A stretch of 64,000 nucleotides of DNA from Schizochytrium sp. CCTCC M209059 (lineage: Eukaryota; Sar; Bigyra; Thraustochytrida; Thraustochytriidae): assembly GCA_000818945.1 (NCBI GenBank), contig KN805376.1, forward strand, positions 742,942-806,941, given 5' to 3'. The position numbers were made by a program, and so were the translations under genes. Shown piece after piece: positions 31,201 through 39,531 of this stretch (positions are counted from its first letter, which is position 1; every line of letters begins with the position of its first letter). Below the pieces are notes generated by a model that was not told the DNA's origin, searched no databases, and was given only the letters and a program-made list of their open reading frames with translations.

Positions 31201-31433
31201 CCTGCCGGACGAAACCTGTACTTGAGTCTCTTTCCCTTATTAGTGAAGGCGACGAGACAGTCGTTGTCAGAGTCGCAAGCAACAGCCGGATTAAAGCTCC
31301 CGCGATCAGATTTGATGCTGAAGAGAATTTCGCGGTCGCCCCACCCCGTCGCAGCCTCGCCGTGGGCCTCGCCCAATGTCAGGGCGAGCGCGGCGGCGGC
31401 CGCGAGCCATAGCCAAACTCGTGTCACAGGCAT
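25209..31433 (-). CDS. giant multidomain surface protein: BNR, Pmp-like beta-helix, EGF/GCC2-like, polytopic C-terminus
   Basis: 2074 residues from the ATG at 31433, chosen because it starts a clear signal peptide (MPVTRVWLWLAAAAALALTL). Residues ~25-480 resemble a sialidase/BNR propeller, with an Asp-box SKDDGQTW near 383. An acidic Glu/Asp/Lys run lies near 715-740. Then come many turns of a right-handed beta-helix of the polymorphic-outer-membrane-protein type, with repeated GGAI/GGAV motifs (GGAIAVFGTI, GGGAIAVEDGG, SGGAVALNAGAQ, GGALYAGAGSS). A cysteine cluster (CPKTCSSSGTCSRDG) is EGF-like, and CEECPRGTYVQNSAVGCLPC is GCC2/TNFR-like. After ~1540 there are about seven or eight hydrophobic helices (FVFVIWPLIIATVF, LLPILLLTVLALMHL, VVLLVADGTLAQVAFA). 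A ~150-residue hydrophilic tail is presumably cytosolic. It looks like a large cell-surface sensor or adhesion protein; function unknown. One uninterrupted frame of 6.2 kb. Confidence 0.75.
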   Translation of the reverse strand: MPVTRVWLWLAAAAALALTLGEAHGEAATGWGDREILFSIKSDRGSFNPAVACDSDNDCLVAFTNKGKRLKYRFRPAGGSWSEFINALDPSTKQEQVQVAVYGKNKGWVLSFRDATINESGERLHSIKVAYITKEDASAGSAWTGSSKSVPLQVSQAFNDNSANRLPTIAADDENHVVLVWETSSEHTLGDDINIGSDKDLVSVSFTISNGSPIQESDLTEATTVFSGVDTDSFQDRNPIIFKSPHDQRLVVGSTASMAGGVADIFVSETEVDVCAWNDRLRITNFDGKDADVTLAASPHKDLWLAAWEHKGVGIRYARLQHNENDKLSVESLGFIAEIAFPYMQGDEQVVLVADPMRDQHWAIFYRYRTAKESPRRYRLVFRVSKDDGQTWSDAYYADSEASSDYGRIAPVALTSPLDEYMVVVHGSENVFSLNTTGTALFNIAANSASQRVPVVDYAEPGTTYSCLAVELPQNGTSLDLGDIIGSVVPSMVRCIKIVVPDATPDSAIHLNLELRFDIELMEAYLGSCPFNFIGIREDNALNSGGFSLADSDILPRRLCAAQRYEDIRVAAGSLFVFMNSGERGLSGENQGAKPLALEAWMTPGKTGLPSDTKNPAFEVRAASSFEELRDHLQDDSFVHGRVTITSNYLRITRELVIRQKTNISLVADEGMDVYFHGGDILHVERGAVLWLLRGITFSRQLPGINTVQFGDEYSDDEDIDDEIKKEEEEKEEDEEEDKAQPRFGGLVFVEGRIGRIDSCAFLDSEPTGSLGMRVGGGLLVDGTVDAIHNTIFDNMKATQGGAMAVTVHGHVSTIQDSIFVRNRQYKIQAGVGGAIAVFGTIGTIAGSIFQDNHCNSGGGAIAVEDGGAIDLILDTDFVGNDADLYGGAVHFNAGSQMPSLWRGGMLLNNKALGGAAVYATGALASPQVYGSCETGAVCFQRLGVESNVGVSGGAFFFDENPSIDFFQIANMSFTNNSVSLGSGGAMLASGATVISVSWSDFALNQAHASGGAVALNAGAQIDFQEVTFDSNMAQGQGGALYAGAGSSTIVKKTSFLNNAARYTCREYTICNLKRVTGNRMPCEASNGMVAVLDEAGEAPMSLGCTKGVGGSIYLAAGVTAHIHQCNFAASNPLPSIDAEASYSDAIGNTKRFVAEAGKHVYAASRFRLSETSFDGGADAFAPSTAVIGCPKTCSSSGTCSRDGQVSPSVACTCAGAFEGDNGYEEGECTQRRVKDVRASSFVSSETTSSDGEAIGNGDGDAAAADGSAQVSWTWAYEDVDYFVVYRTADRSSTLASSDERASCASVEEASTLVSDCIKIADPHARSVSLGLRFNVSSFFRVIAVVNGQDSAQSDPMSSASIICDAGSEQVPTLEDGVFTCEECPRGTYVQNSAVGCLPCPNELQTTLGVATSVEACVAPRGFYQITAIDDDGQEEVQVLPCGEGTLCTAPGLTLDELVLEPGFWRPSLTSSNVLPCPLAMACIGGSGSSGSDVSRRRELSLWTSPVYCTEGHTGPYCFVCQSGYSKDGSGLCSECTDDKLRREKGIVFATLSFVFVIWPLIIATVFHCSLKAESKKRKKKQKQTQPSSVSPAPKNHSWSKAGRSLYRAMTQSYSALMRFRGPATIMIAFVQVVSGIQRVFGPTYSWVEDWSWFPAAFSWANVDPTGLPALTGCLMANDHTSRLLMATLLPILLLTVLALMHLATRCLFARTPERRVCLASASTYVITMLLFLVFPSVNTTIVQTFVCDTFEDGSRALRFDYATDCDERDWVYWYAVLMVWVYAVGPIVLFVMLIVKSDKPTLQGASFLYEFYDEQTKDPKQGCICFRRFYEVFELVRKLLLTSVVLLVADGTLAQVAFALCVTFFAALVQTSVRPYSQGLDNVLATVVHAQVFLLLCGLLISSVVQNLYAFKVSMAVMLCLSVPLALFIVCKRLREGQRLPMQDLGQGAQNKIQEDSMMLHGQEAARRSSKGEDDGNVEGRAGFSYVIGNESRPTFYVEKQRGSIWGSFEEEDKQHDSAAPIVGATLLFDPRNSSSDCRGTETMATTGSDQDTSDVTESVELVDARTCSLTLQ

Positions 31434-32178
31434 CAACTCTTGATTGCTTTCTGCAAATGCTTCCGACGACTGCGAATTGCAGTTTTGCTGCAGAGAGACG
31501 AAGAGCTGACTGTGAGTCAGTTGGGCATTGGAAGTTCTGTTGATCACGAATGACCAGGACCATCCCGCATTACGAACCTTATACCGTTGGGTGGGCGCGG
31601 CTCAGGCTTGCGCACAATCGGAAAACGCTTGTCGCGAGTTCATCCGGTCGTGGTACTCTGCGCGTGTACGTCGGCGGGGTTGTGCAAGGACAAACGGATC
31701 GCATAAGCTTGGGTGCGATGAGCGGAAGGGCGGGAGACAGCCGTGAATGGGATTTGGTGTTTTCAATCAAAATTGATCGCGAGTGACAAACCATCGAGCT
31801 AGCGCGGTCGTGGCGTCGCTCAGCTCAACGGTAAGCTCTTCTCTGCTCTGCTCTGCTCAGCACATGCCTGCTGACGGCGAATAATTGACGTAATTCAAGC
31901 GTGAAGCTTCTGTGATGTACGTTGCATATGCTTCTGTGCTTCTGTGGTGTACGTTAAATGTAACTTGCAAGGACTGGTCTTTCATTTTTAAAATAATGTT
32001 TCCCTCATTTATTGTTTGCTGCTACTGTTACTGAGACTGGGAAGTAGATTGCGCAGGGAAAGTCGATGGGCGAGAGAACTCTGTTGTGGTGCAAGCAAGC
32101 TTTGGTTTGAAGGTGGCGGGCGTTAAAGTCAGTGCCAAAAAGCTTAAAGTCGAGATTCGCATCAACAAACTCCGAGAG
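31434..32178. other. intergenic region, no gene supported
   Basis: Upstream of the giant surface-protein gene. A short frame at 31550-31786 (78 residues, ATG start) is open but I see no family feature in it. A short CTCTG-type repeat occurs at 31838-31860. Confidence 0.45.
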
Positions 32179-32197
32179 AAAAAAAAAGGAAAAAAAA
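32179..32197 (-). terminator. Pol III terminator of tRNA-Pro
   Basis: Two A-runs on the plus strand (nine bases, then seven), which are T-runs on the tRNA strand starting about four bases after the tRNA 3' end. Runs of four or more T terminate RNA polymerase III. Confidence 0.8.
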
Positions 32198-32200
32198 GGG

Positions 32201-32272
32201 GGGGCGAATCGGGGTTCGAACCCGAGACCCCCTGCACCCAAAGCAGGGATGCTGCCACTACACCATACGCCC
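32201..32272 (-). tRNA. tRNA-Pro (anticodon TGG)
   Basis: The minus strand folds as a 72-base cloverleaf. The acceptor stem pairs GGGCGTA with TTCGCCC with one T-T mismatch, and the discriminator base is C, as usual for eukaryotic tRNA-Pro. The anticodon arm is CCTGC-TTTGGGT-GCAGG with TGG at positions 34-36. The T-arm is TCGGG-TTCGAAC-CCCGA. Internal promoter boxes are clear: TGGTGTAGTGG (A box) and GGTTCGAACCC (B box). No intron and no encoded CCA, consistent with a nuclear gene. A T-run terminator follows. Confidence 0.93.
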
Positions 32273-33005
32273 CTTCCCACAGCTCCCGCAGCTTACGCTT
32301 ACAGGTTACTATGTAACGCTAGGCGTAAGTCTAAGAGCGATTCCTAGCGGAACTCCTACCCTTACGCCCGTTGTCTATGCCCTGGCAAGCTCCTTGCCTA
32401 TAGAGCATGCGCTGTGAGCTGCCGTAATGCGAACTGCTAGGAGAGGGCTAGCGCCTAGGCGGGCGCTAGGGGGGGGCTATGGGACGCGCACTCGGACTCG
32501 GAAAACTCGCGGACGACGCCATCGGAGAGGGGCCAATGCTCAAATGTGTTGGCGGCCACTACCCACGCGGAAAGGAGAGGTGTTGGATATGATTTTGCGT
32601 GTGAGCATGTGATTGGCGCAACTTTGATGGCAATAGAACTGGATGCCGGGTTCGGCAGCAGGGGGGAGGGGAGGTCAACAATACCGGAATTTGGCTAGAA
32701 ACGAAAGCCTTGCGTAAGGATCCTGTCAGCCTGATGGCCGAGATCGACCCAGCATTCATCATCTCATTATTTCCATTTCGATACACAGAGTCAAACAAAG
32801 AGAGAGGGTATATCCCGTATTCTACTTTGCGAGTTCAGGGGACAAAATGGAAAAAGAGAAACGTTGAAAATGGTGTATCAGAAGTATCCGAGAGTAGAGG
32901 TGTCTCTTTTGCGTGATGAGATGAGAGGGTATACTTCGAGGGGGGCGAGACATTATAAACTCGAAATCAACTCTCATTATATTCTATTTTATTTTCCCAA
33001 ATAGA
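32273..33005. other. intergenic region, no gene seen
   Basis: Region between the tRNA 5' end and the 3' end of the hydrolase gene. Contains a CTAGG-rich segment at 32430-32475 and AT-rich sequence at 32940-33004 near the hydrolase stop. No coding support. Confidence 0.45.
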
Positions 33006-34295
33006 TTACGAGAGTCGGAGTTCTCCGCGAGAGTGTGATTCAGGCAGGGGTTCAAAGTGATCTTGGATAAATTGCTGAGGGACGTTCTGGATACTATCGA
33101 ACTTCCATTGTGGCTTTTGGTCCCGGTCAACGAGCACGGCGCGCACGCCCTCAAAAAAGTCACCATCGGGCACGCAGATGCGTTGGGTGAGACGGTACTC
33201 ATTGGTAAGCGCGGTGCCGATGTCGACGTCGGGTTGAGCGTGTCGGCGGACAGCTTCGTAGGAGAGGCAAACCGAGGTGGGTGAGGCTTTCATGATGGCA
33301 CCATGCGAGGACTTGGCCCATGTACGGTCGTCTTCGTTTGCATTTTCGTCATTGGCCATATTGTCGAGGCGCTCGAGGATGGCTTCGACCGAGTCGTCGA
33401 TGCGAAAGCAGGTCTTGATGGCTTCGTGGCGGGCTTCAAGGCTCATGTGAGGGTCCTTCTTTGGCGCCGGGGGCGATTTATCCTTGGAATGGGCTTGGAG
33501 AACGGCTTCAATGGCGTCGATTTCGGGTTCGCATTCTTCCAGGTCACTGACAAGGGCCTCGACATCATCGTGGGGAACATAGTGTGTCGTAAGACCGGCG
33601 TACATGCAGTCTGCGGCACCGAGTCTGCAGCCGGTGAGTGCAAGGTACATGCCAATTTCGGGTCCTGCGGCAAGGCGTGAGAGTGCAAAGGTGCCCCCGA
33701 CGTCGGGAAAGAGGCCAATGCCGGTTTCGGGCATGGCGAAGAGGGTTTTTTCCGTGGCAACGCGGACTTTGCCGTGCAGTGAGAGACCCACGCCGCCACC
33801 CATGGTGATGCCATCCCAAAAGCTCACCTGGACAATGCCGCTTCGCGCGTACGCGGTAGCGATGCGGTAGTTGAGTTGATACTCTTCATAGAAGAAGTCT
33901 TGTGCGAGTGATCCACCTTCGAGGGAGCTCGTGCGTACAGAGGCAATGTCTCCGCCGGCGCAGAATGCTTTTTCGCCTGCGCCGCGCATGACAATGCATT
34001 GGTGCTGTCCGGACCCGACCCAGGCGTCGTAGTCGGGCATGATCAGACGCACCATTTCCAGGTCCAAAGCATTCAGCTTTTTCGGCTTGTTGAGCATTAC
34101 TTGGCATGTTGACGACGACCGTCTCGTGATTTCTACTGCCTTTTCTTCGTCGCTGTTCGTGCTGCTCGCCGTTGTGCTCGCCATTCTCGCAAGGTGCTCG
34201 CGCCCGATGACGACGGTACCCCTCCTCTTTGACGTTCTGACGCTTGTGTTCGCAAACACCGAGGCGGCGACACTCCGCGCTCGCGCGACCTGCAT
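33006..34295 (-). CDS. HIBCH: 3-hydroxyisobutyryl-CoA hydrolase
   Basis: 429 residues from an ATG; the family is usually ~380-400, the excess being an N-terminal leader. The leader (MQVARARSVAASVFANTSVR) is basic, Ser/Ala-rich and without acids, consistent with mitochondrial import. The crotonase-fold body begins near residue 52. It carries the oxyanion-hole loop FCAGGDIASV and the block WDGITMGGGVGLS, then MPETGIGLFPDVGG, where Glu and Asp are the catalytic residues of HIBCH and the loop separates hydrolases from simple enoyl-CoA hydratases. The C-terminus has the HIBCH-specific ending with FEGVRAVLVDRDQKPQW. It hydrolyses 3-hydroxyisobutyryl-CoA in valine degradation. The stop is TAA. No neighbouring gene belongs to the same pathway. 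Confidence 0.92.
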   Translation of the reverse strand: MQVARARSVAASVFANTSVRTSKRRGTVVIGREHLARMASTTASSTNSDEEKAVEITRRSSSTCQVMLNKPKKLNALDLEMVRLIMPDYDAWVGSGQHQCIVMRGAGEKAFCAGGDIASVRTSSLEGGSLAQDFFYEEYQLNYRIATAYARSGIVQVSFWDGITMGGGVGLSLHGKVRVATEKTLFAMPETGIGLFPDVGGTFALSRLAAGPEIGMYLALTGCRLGAADCMYAGLTTHYVPHDDVEALVSDLEECEPEIDAIEAVLQAHSKDKSPPAPKKDPHMSLEARHEAIKTCFRIDDSVEAILERLDNMANDENANEDDRTWAKSSHGAIMKASPTSVCLSYEAVRRHAQPDVDIGTALTNEYRLTQRICVPDGDFFEGVRAVLVDRDQKPQWKFDSIQNVPQQFIQDHFEPLPESHSRGELRLS

Positions 34296-35111
34296 GCTCT
34301 CTCGCCTGCGCGCGCTCTCTCTCTCTCTTTCTCGCTCGCGCGTGCGCTTCAGGGTCTGCTGTTGCCTCGAGCTGCGATCTTTCGATGACCCTTTTTTCTC
34401 GGCTACGGTCCAAGATCACCAAGGTCGGACCTCCCTTTTACTCACTGTCAGCCCATACATTATCTTTTTGTATCCGTGCACCAAACCGAATGAAAAGATG
34501 CCGCAAAGCGGGTTGCTCGGAATACTACTAGCAAGTTTGGAAACAAAGCTTTTGTTCGAGCCGCGACCTCAAGGCAAGGTTAAGATCTTCATATTCTGCT
34601 AAAATGGTGCTTCTCTGCTGTTCGTTTTCGCTCGCTTCTTAGACGTCGCTCTCAGTATAGATCTAGTGGCTGAAAATGAATCAGCCATTTCAAACAAGAA
34701 CGCTCCACCTGTCAGGCGCTGCCAATCATGCTTGAACTGTCAGTAGCAGCAGCAGCAGCAGCAGCGCACGACAAAGCCAAATTTCTCGCCGACAAAAAGC
34801 AGCGCAAGGCCAAATGAACCAACTTGAAGATGGGGTCCAAGAAGAAAAAGTAGCTTTCTATGTATAGGCTATGATTGGCCAAAAAATAAAAAATGAATTG
34901 AAGTGACAACGCTGCTTTGCGGTCTTGCCCAAGCGTGAGACTTGGTGCATCTTGCAGTGAAAACTTCCAATCCCAAATCGGTATCGAATCGACCGACTTT
35001 GGACCAAAGAAGTGGGAAAAGTATGACGCAGCTTGCGTTGTGGAATCACGAAATAGTACTCTTTTGGATACGGCTCCCGTTGCAGAAGCATGAACCAGGC
35101 AAAGAAGCACC
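34296..35111. other. intergenic region, no gene seen
   Basis: Between the SDR and HIBCH genes, both read leftward. Contains a short CAG run at 34744-34765 and a CT-rich stretch at 34312-34332 just upstream of the HIBCH ATG. Frames here are short and AT-rich, and no protein is supported. Confidence 0.45.
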
Positions 35112-35888
35112 TTACCACTTTTCACAGTAAGGGCGCAGATCGAGCTCAAAGGTCCAAGCAGAGGGGTGTTGTTTATGGATGTCGAGGTAAACTTTGGCGA
35201 TTTCATCAGGAAGCAAGAGACCGCCATTGTCCTGGAGTTTCTTAAAGTTGTCCTCGCCCCAAATCTCGCGCACAAAGTTTGTTTCGATGGGCCCGTCAAT
35301 GATGGTATGCGCGACGTGGATACCCTTGGGACCGAGCTCGCGGGCCATCGCTTGGGCGAGGGCGCGCTTGGCATGCTTGGCGCCTGCAAAAGCGGCAAAG
35401 CCAGAGCCACCGCGCAAACTGGCCGTGGCACCCGTGATGATGATCGTGCCGTGCTTGCGCGGGGTCATGACACGCGCGACCTCGCGGCCCATGTGAAAGG
35501 CTGTGAGAGCGGCCATTTCCCAGATCTTGGTGTACTTGCGCGTCGTCGTCTCGGTAATGGGGAAGTTCATGTTGGCGCCAATGTTGTGCACAGCGATCTC
35601 AATGGGTCCAAGATCCTTTTCGATTTTCTGCACGAGATCCACGACCTGTTCCTCTTTGCGGGCATCGCAGGCAAAGGCGACGGCGTTGCCTCCGGCAATC
35701 TGGATCTGCTTCACGAGGTCTTCAAGAGGCTCTTTGTTGCGGCGCACAACGGCGGTCGTGTAGCCCTCCTTGGCAAAGCGACGAGCGATGGCGCCTCCTG
35801 TCGCGTCGCCGGCACCAACGACAAGGCAGACGCCCTTCTTCGCGCTCGTCGTCAGGTGGCGCGCCACGTTAGCTACGCGATGTGACAT
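35112..35888 (-). CDS. atypical short-chain dehydrogenase/reductase with Phe in place of catalytic Tyr
   Basis: 258 residues, the normal size for a classical SDR, from an ATG. The N-terminal Rossmann part has VCLVVGAGDATGGAIARRFA; the glycine pattern is GxGxxxGG rather than the usual TGxxxGxG. The second strand FACDARKEEQV and HNIGANMNFPITETT (in place of NNAG) follow. The active-site region reads IIITGATASLRGGSGFAAFA then GAKHAKRALAQAMARELGPK: the Ser is present and the Lys is present, but the YxxxK tyrosine is Phe (FAGAK). An atypical SDR subgroup (described in conserved-domain collections as SDR_c10) has exactly this Tyr-to-Phe change and altered glycine motif. Substrate unknown, and ordinary SDR redox chemistry should not be assumed. 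No membrane segment or clear targeting signal. Confidence 0.85.
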   Translation of the reverse strand: MSHRVANVARHLTTSAKKGVCLVVGAGDATGGAIARRFAKEGYTTAVVRRNKEPLEDLVKQIQIAGGNAVAFACDARKEEQVVDLVQKIEKDLGPIEIAVHNIGANMNFPITETTTRKYTKIWEMAALTAFHMGREVARVMTPRKHGTIIITGATASLRGGSGFAAFAGAKHAKRALAQAMARELGPKGIHVAHTIIDGPIETNFVREIWGEDNFKKLQDNGGLLLPDEIAKVYLDIHKQHPSAWTFELDLRPYCEKW

Positions 35889-37001
35889 GTTTGCAATATA
35901 TTCCTGAACCGTACAGCTAGCGTTGGGACGGGGTCCAGCAACGTTGTAACGTTAGGCGCGCGAGTTCTGCGTTTGCTGACCCGGTCCACTGCCACTTGCA
36001 AAAGACGCCGCTCCTCCTATCTTCTAAACAGGCCGCCAGCGTACGGGCGATTCCTGCGATCTTCCCGAGCCCAAAATCCGTGCCACCGACCACCGCGTAG
36101 GCTGCAGCTGCAGCTCTTGCTACCGCACCTCGCCTGCCGCGTGCAGATGCACGCAGGATCGGCAAGCCTGGCTTCACGCCAAACATGAGCGACGCCAAAG
36201 CCAGGATTTGGGTCGTGGGACACACCCTCTCCTCGCTCCTCGGGGACCCCTTCGCCCGTCCGCGCACACACTTTATCGCACACCCTGCATCGAGGCCCCT
36301 CGCGCACCCCTCGCGCACCCCTCCCGGTCCAGGTCGCAGCGTCAGTCCGCTGGGCCGGCGCCGGGGCGGACCTTGCGCGGCTGCGAGGTGGGGACGAAGG
36401 CGGAGCGGAATGAATTGAGCGCATGAAGGCATGCATCAGCAGCCTGAGCTACGATGCGCCAGGGCGATGCCGCGCCGAGTTGCGCTCGGAGGCAGGCGGG
36501 CAAGGCCACGATGCTCGCTTGCTTGCTTGCTTGCTGCCTCTCCTCCGTATCTCAGACGGATCTCGCTCGGTCTCGGTCTCGGTCTTGGTCTCGGACGGGC
36601 AGCCTAGCCTGGTCACCTTCGTCCGGCAGCAGCAGGGCGATTCTTCATCTATCGTATTATCAAGCCAAGACCGCGGCAGGCGGGTCCGGTTCGGGGCTTC
36701 CGCAAACTTGCACGCACTGTCGATTGCGGCTCTCTCCGAGAGTCACCGTCGGTCACGAAGATTGCGCGCACTGCGTCGGTCCCCATCGCGAGGGCACCAA
36801 GGCAGGAATGAGGATCGACCTGCCTCTTCCTAGTTCCTCGTCGCCTCCGCTCACCTCATCTCATCTCACCTCACCTCACCGCGACCGGCCACCGACGCGT
36901 GCGGTAGGATCGGGTTGAGTTGAGGGCGGCTGCGGCACGGACCTCGGGAGGCCAGCCACCAAAACCGAAACGAAGGAAAAGTCTCAGACGAGCAAACAGC
37001 A

Positions 37002-37038
<37 letters not shown>

Positions 37039-37054
37039 AAGCAAGACAAAGACG
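35889..37054. other. divergent intergenic region, GC-rich, with CAG tract in the leader of NMO copy 1
   Basis: About 1.17 kb between the SDR start and the first nitronate-monooxygenase-like start. The frames on both strands are Arg/Pro/Ser-rich and unsupported. Small repeats include CTTG (36517-36535), TCTCGG (36562-36595) and CTCAC/CTCAT (36849-36882). It probably holds two promoters. Confidence 0.5.
36996..37033 (+). repeat. (CAG)n in the 5' leader of NMO copy 1
   Basis: A CAG/CAA run ending about 21 bases before the ATG at 37055. The open frame extends upstream through it as a Ser/Asn run, but the conserved protein starts after it and copy 2 has no such extension, so I place it in the 5' UTR. 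Confidence 0.75.
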
Positions 37055-38125
37055 ATGAGCCTTACGATCAAGACCCCGCTCACTGAGCTGTTCAAGACGG
37101 ACAACCCGGTCATGCTTGCCGGCATGAACCAGGCCGCTGGACCCGCCCTGGCCGCCGCCGTCTGCAACGCCGGTGGCATTGGCAGCATTGGTGGTGTCAG
37201 CTACACGCCAAAGGTGCTCCGCCAGATGATCAACGATCTCAAGGCGGACCTCAAGGACAAGAACGCCCCCTTTGGCGTCGATCTCCTCCTGCCCCAGGTC
37301 GGTGGCAACGCCCGCAAGACTAATGTCGACTACACCAAGGGCAACCTCCCCGAACTCATCGACATCATCATCGAGGAGAAGGCCGCGCTCTTCATTTCGG
37401 CCGTCGGTGTGCCCCCCAAGTGGGCCGTCGACAAGCTCCACGAGAACGGCGTCCTCGTGGCCAACATGTGCGGCGCCCCCAAGCATGCCGTCAAGGCGGC
37501 TGATCTTGGCGTGGACATTGTCATTGCCCAGGGCGGTGAGGGTGGTGGCCACACGGGTGATATTCCCACCAGTGTGCTCATCCCCGAGGTCGTTGACGCC
37601 ATGAAGGGCCGCAAGAGCGCATACACGGGCAAGGACATTGTCGTCGTCGCTGCTGGCGGCATCTTTGACGGCCGCGGTCTTGCCATGGCCCTCGCCCTCG
37701 GCGCCGCTGGCGTCTGGGTTGGCACCCGCTTTGTTGCCTCCAAGGAGGCTGGCGCCCCACCTCGCCACCAGCAGGCCGTCGTCAAGGCCGGCTACAAGGA
37801 CACTGTGCGCACCATCATTTACTCTGGCCGACCGATGCGCGTGCTTCGCACTCCGTACGTCGACGACTGGGAGACCAACAAGAGCAAGGAGATCCGTGAG
37901 CTCACGGGCAAGGGCATTGTCCCTGCTCTTGACGACTTTGACAAGCTCGAAAAGTCTGGCAAGGACATCAGCTTCCAGGAGCGCATGAACTACCAGCCGC
38001 TCCTCATGGGCAAGAACGCCGGTGCCATCAACGACATAAAGTCAGCCAAGGAAATCATCGACGAGATGGTTGGCACCGCCGCCCAAATCGCGCAGGCTAA
38101 CGCCAAGCTCGTCGCCAAGCTCTAA
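37055..38125 (+). CDS. nitronate monooxygenase/2-nitropropane dioxygenase-like flavoprotein, copy 1
   Basis: 356 residues. The ATG at 37055 was chosen because the paralogue 2.5 kb downstream begins with the same residues (MSLTIKTPLTELFK). It is an FMN-binding TIM barrel of the NMO/NPD family: VMLAGMNQAAGPALAAAVCN, AGGIGSIGG, GEGGGHTGD (with the family's catalytic-type His), VVAAGGIFDGRGLAMALALG and GVWVGTRF (phosphate-binding end of the barrel). Family members oxidise nitronates or act as related flavin reductases; the exact substrate cannot be read. The first ~195 codons are almost identical in DNA to copy 2, while the last third differs by many substitutions. Strong codon bias (C/G at third positions) suggests high expression. 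No targeting signal is evident. Confidence 0.9.
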   Translation: MSLTIKTPLTELFKTDNPVMLAGMNQAAGPALAAAVCNAGGIGSIGGVSYTPKVLRQMINDLKADLKDKNAPFGVDLLLPQVGGNARKTNVDYTKGNLPELIDIIIEEKAALFISAVGVPPKWAVDKLHENGVLVANMCGAPKHAVKAADLGVDIVIAQGGEGGGHTGDIPTSVLIPEVVDAMKGRKSAYTGKDIVVVAAGGIFDGRGLAMALALGAAGVWVGTRFVASKEAGAPPRHQQAVVKAGYKDTVRTIIYSGRPMRVLRTPYVDDWETNKSKEIRELTGKGIVPALDDFDKLEKSGKDISFQERMNYQPLLMGKNAGAINDIKSAKEIIDEMVGTAAQIAQANAKLVAKL

Positions 38126-39531
38126 TCTAGCCTTTATTATTCTACATTTAACCTGATCTGCAAATCTCCTCCACCCCCATCTCGTTCCGTCGTGTTGTGG
38201 GTCTCTGCTTTGTCCCCACAGAGCGCAACACGGACATCAATAGAACACGGGGAGACGCTCCCGCTCTTCTCGTTACGATGCGACGCGTGGGCGCACGTTG
38301 CGTTGCATGCGGCGTGCGCTATAGCCGTTGCCGCCAAGAACAACACCAAAAACAAGACCAAGAGCAACAACGTCGCGCTGATCTTCCTGGGGGGTTTCAC
38401 GAGCGACAAAATGCTCAGAGGCTTGGTTTGCGCACGCAACAGCGACGAAAGGAAACGCCACTCTGCCATACCCAGCGCCCTGCCCCCCTGCACTGCACCG
38501 CACTGCACTGCGCTCCATACTCTGCAATGCTCTCCACCGTGACACACCAACCGCAACGCGTCCCAAGGCGTCCCACGGCGGAGACCGGATCCGACGTCTG
38601 CAAAAAGGGTTGCGCAGCTCCAGTCAGTCCGTCCGTCCTGGCCGCCGCGGCGTGCTCGGGCCCGCGCCGGAGCTCGGCGCCGCCGCGCTGCCGCCGCCGC
38701 GCCCTCCGACGCCACGCCCGCCGCTGCCTTCGCCTCCGGCGTCGAGGACGACGCGGACGGGGGCGCCAGCGCGGGGCGGAGGCCGGCGCGGTCCCTGGGT
38801 CCCGACGCGGGCGGGGGGAGGACTGGGATGGAATGGCGCAGCCTTGCGCAAGTAGGGAAAGAAGGCCACACCGGGGTTTAGCACTGCCTAGGATACTGTG
38901 CTTATGTACGTATGTACGTACGTACATGGTACTAGCAGACACAAGGTACGCGCGACGCGGAGCAGCAGCAGACCCCGAACGAGCACGGCGACAGCGAGGA
39001 GCAAGACTCGACACGCAGGTACGTACGCGCGCGGGGGCGGGGACCGGCGGCGAAGGCGCGGAGCCGCGGAGAGGAGGAAGAGCGGAGCTTGCCGCGCTTC
39101 GCATCGGCGCGGCGGGCAAGGACGAAGATACGGACAGAGAGTCCCGCAGGTCAGTCGTGTCGTGCAGCGGCAGCTGCTGCTGCTGCTGCTGCTTGAGCTG
39201 AGCTGAGCTTGAGCTACGGACGGCCTTGAGGGCGAGAGGAAGGAGCGGAGGGAGAAAGGGAAGGAAAGAAAGAGGGACGGAGAAAGAAAAAGAGCAAAGC
39301 AAAGCAAAGCAAAGCGAAGCAGAGGAGCGGAACGGAGAGGCGGAGGAAGGGGCGCACGTCATCCTCAGGGTGAGGACGATCGTTTTGACGCAATCAAATC
39401 CTGAATGAGACTCCCCTTTTTATGCATGTGTTCATTCGTCGACTGACGTATCAGAGTATCATCGGAATCCACCACAACAGTAGCAGAACTTCAACAACAC
39501 ACGAATCTTTTCCATACCCCCGCAAGCAACC
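38126..39531. other. spacer between NMO copies, no gene seen
   Basis: 1.4 kb between the two paralogues. It contains GTAC-rich repeats (38905-38930), a CTG run (39176-39193) and GAAA/GCAAA-type purine repeats (39245-39320). Frames are Arg/Pro/Ala-rich and low in complexity. It is not obviously similar to the upstream region of copy 1, so the duplicated unit seems limited to the coding region. It presumably holds the promoter of copy 2. Confidence 0.5.

Noticed and set aside
31550..31786. 78-codon ATG frame upstream of the giant surface-protein gene
   Set aside because: Balanced composition but no family feature, and it lies in the likely promoter; evidence too thin to list as a gene.
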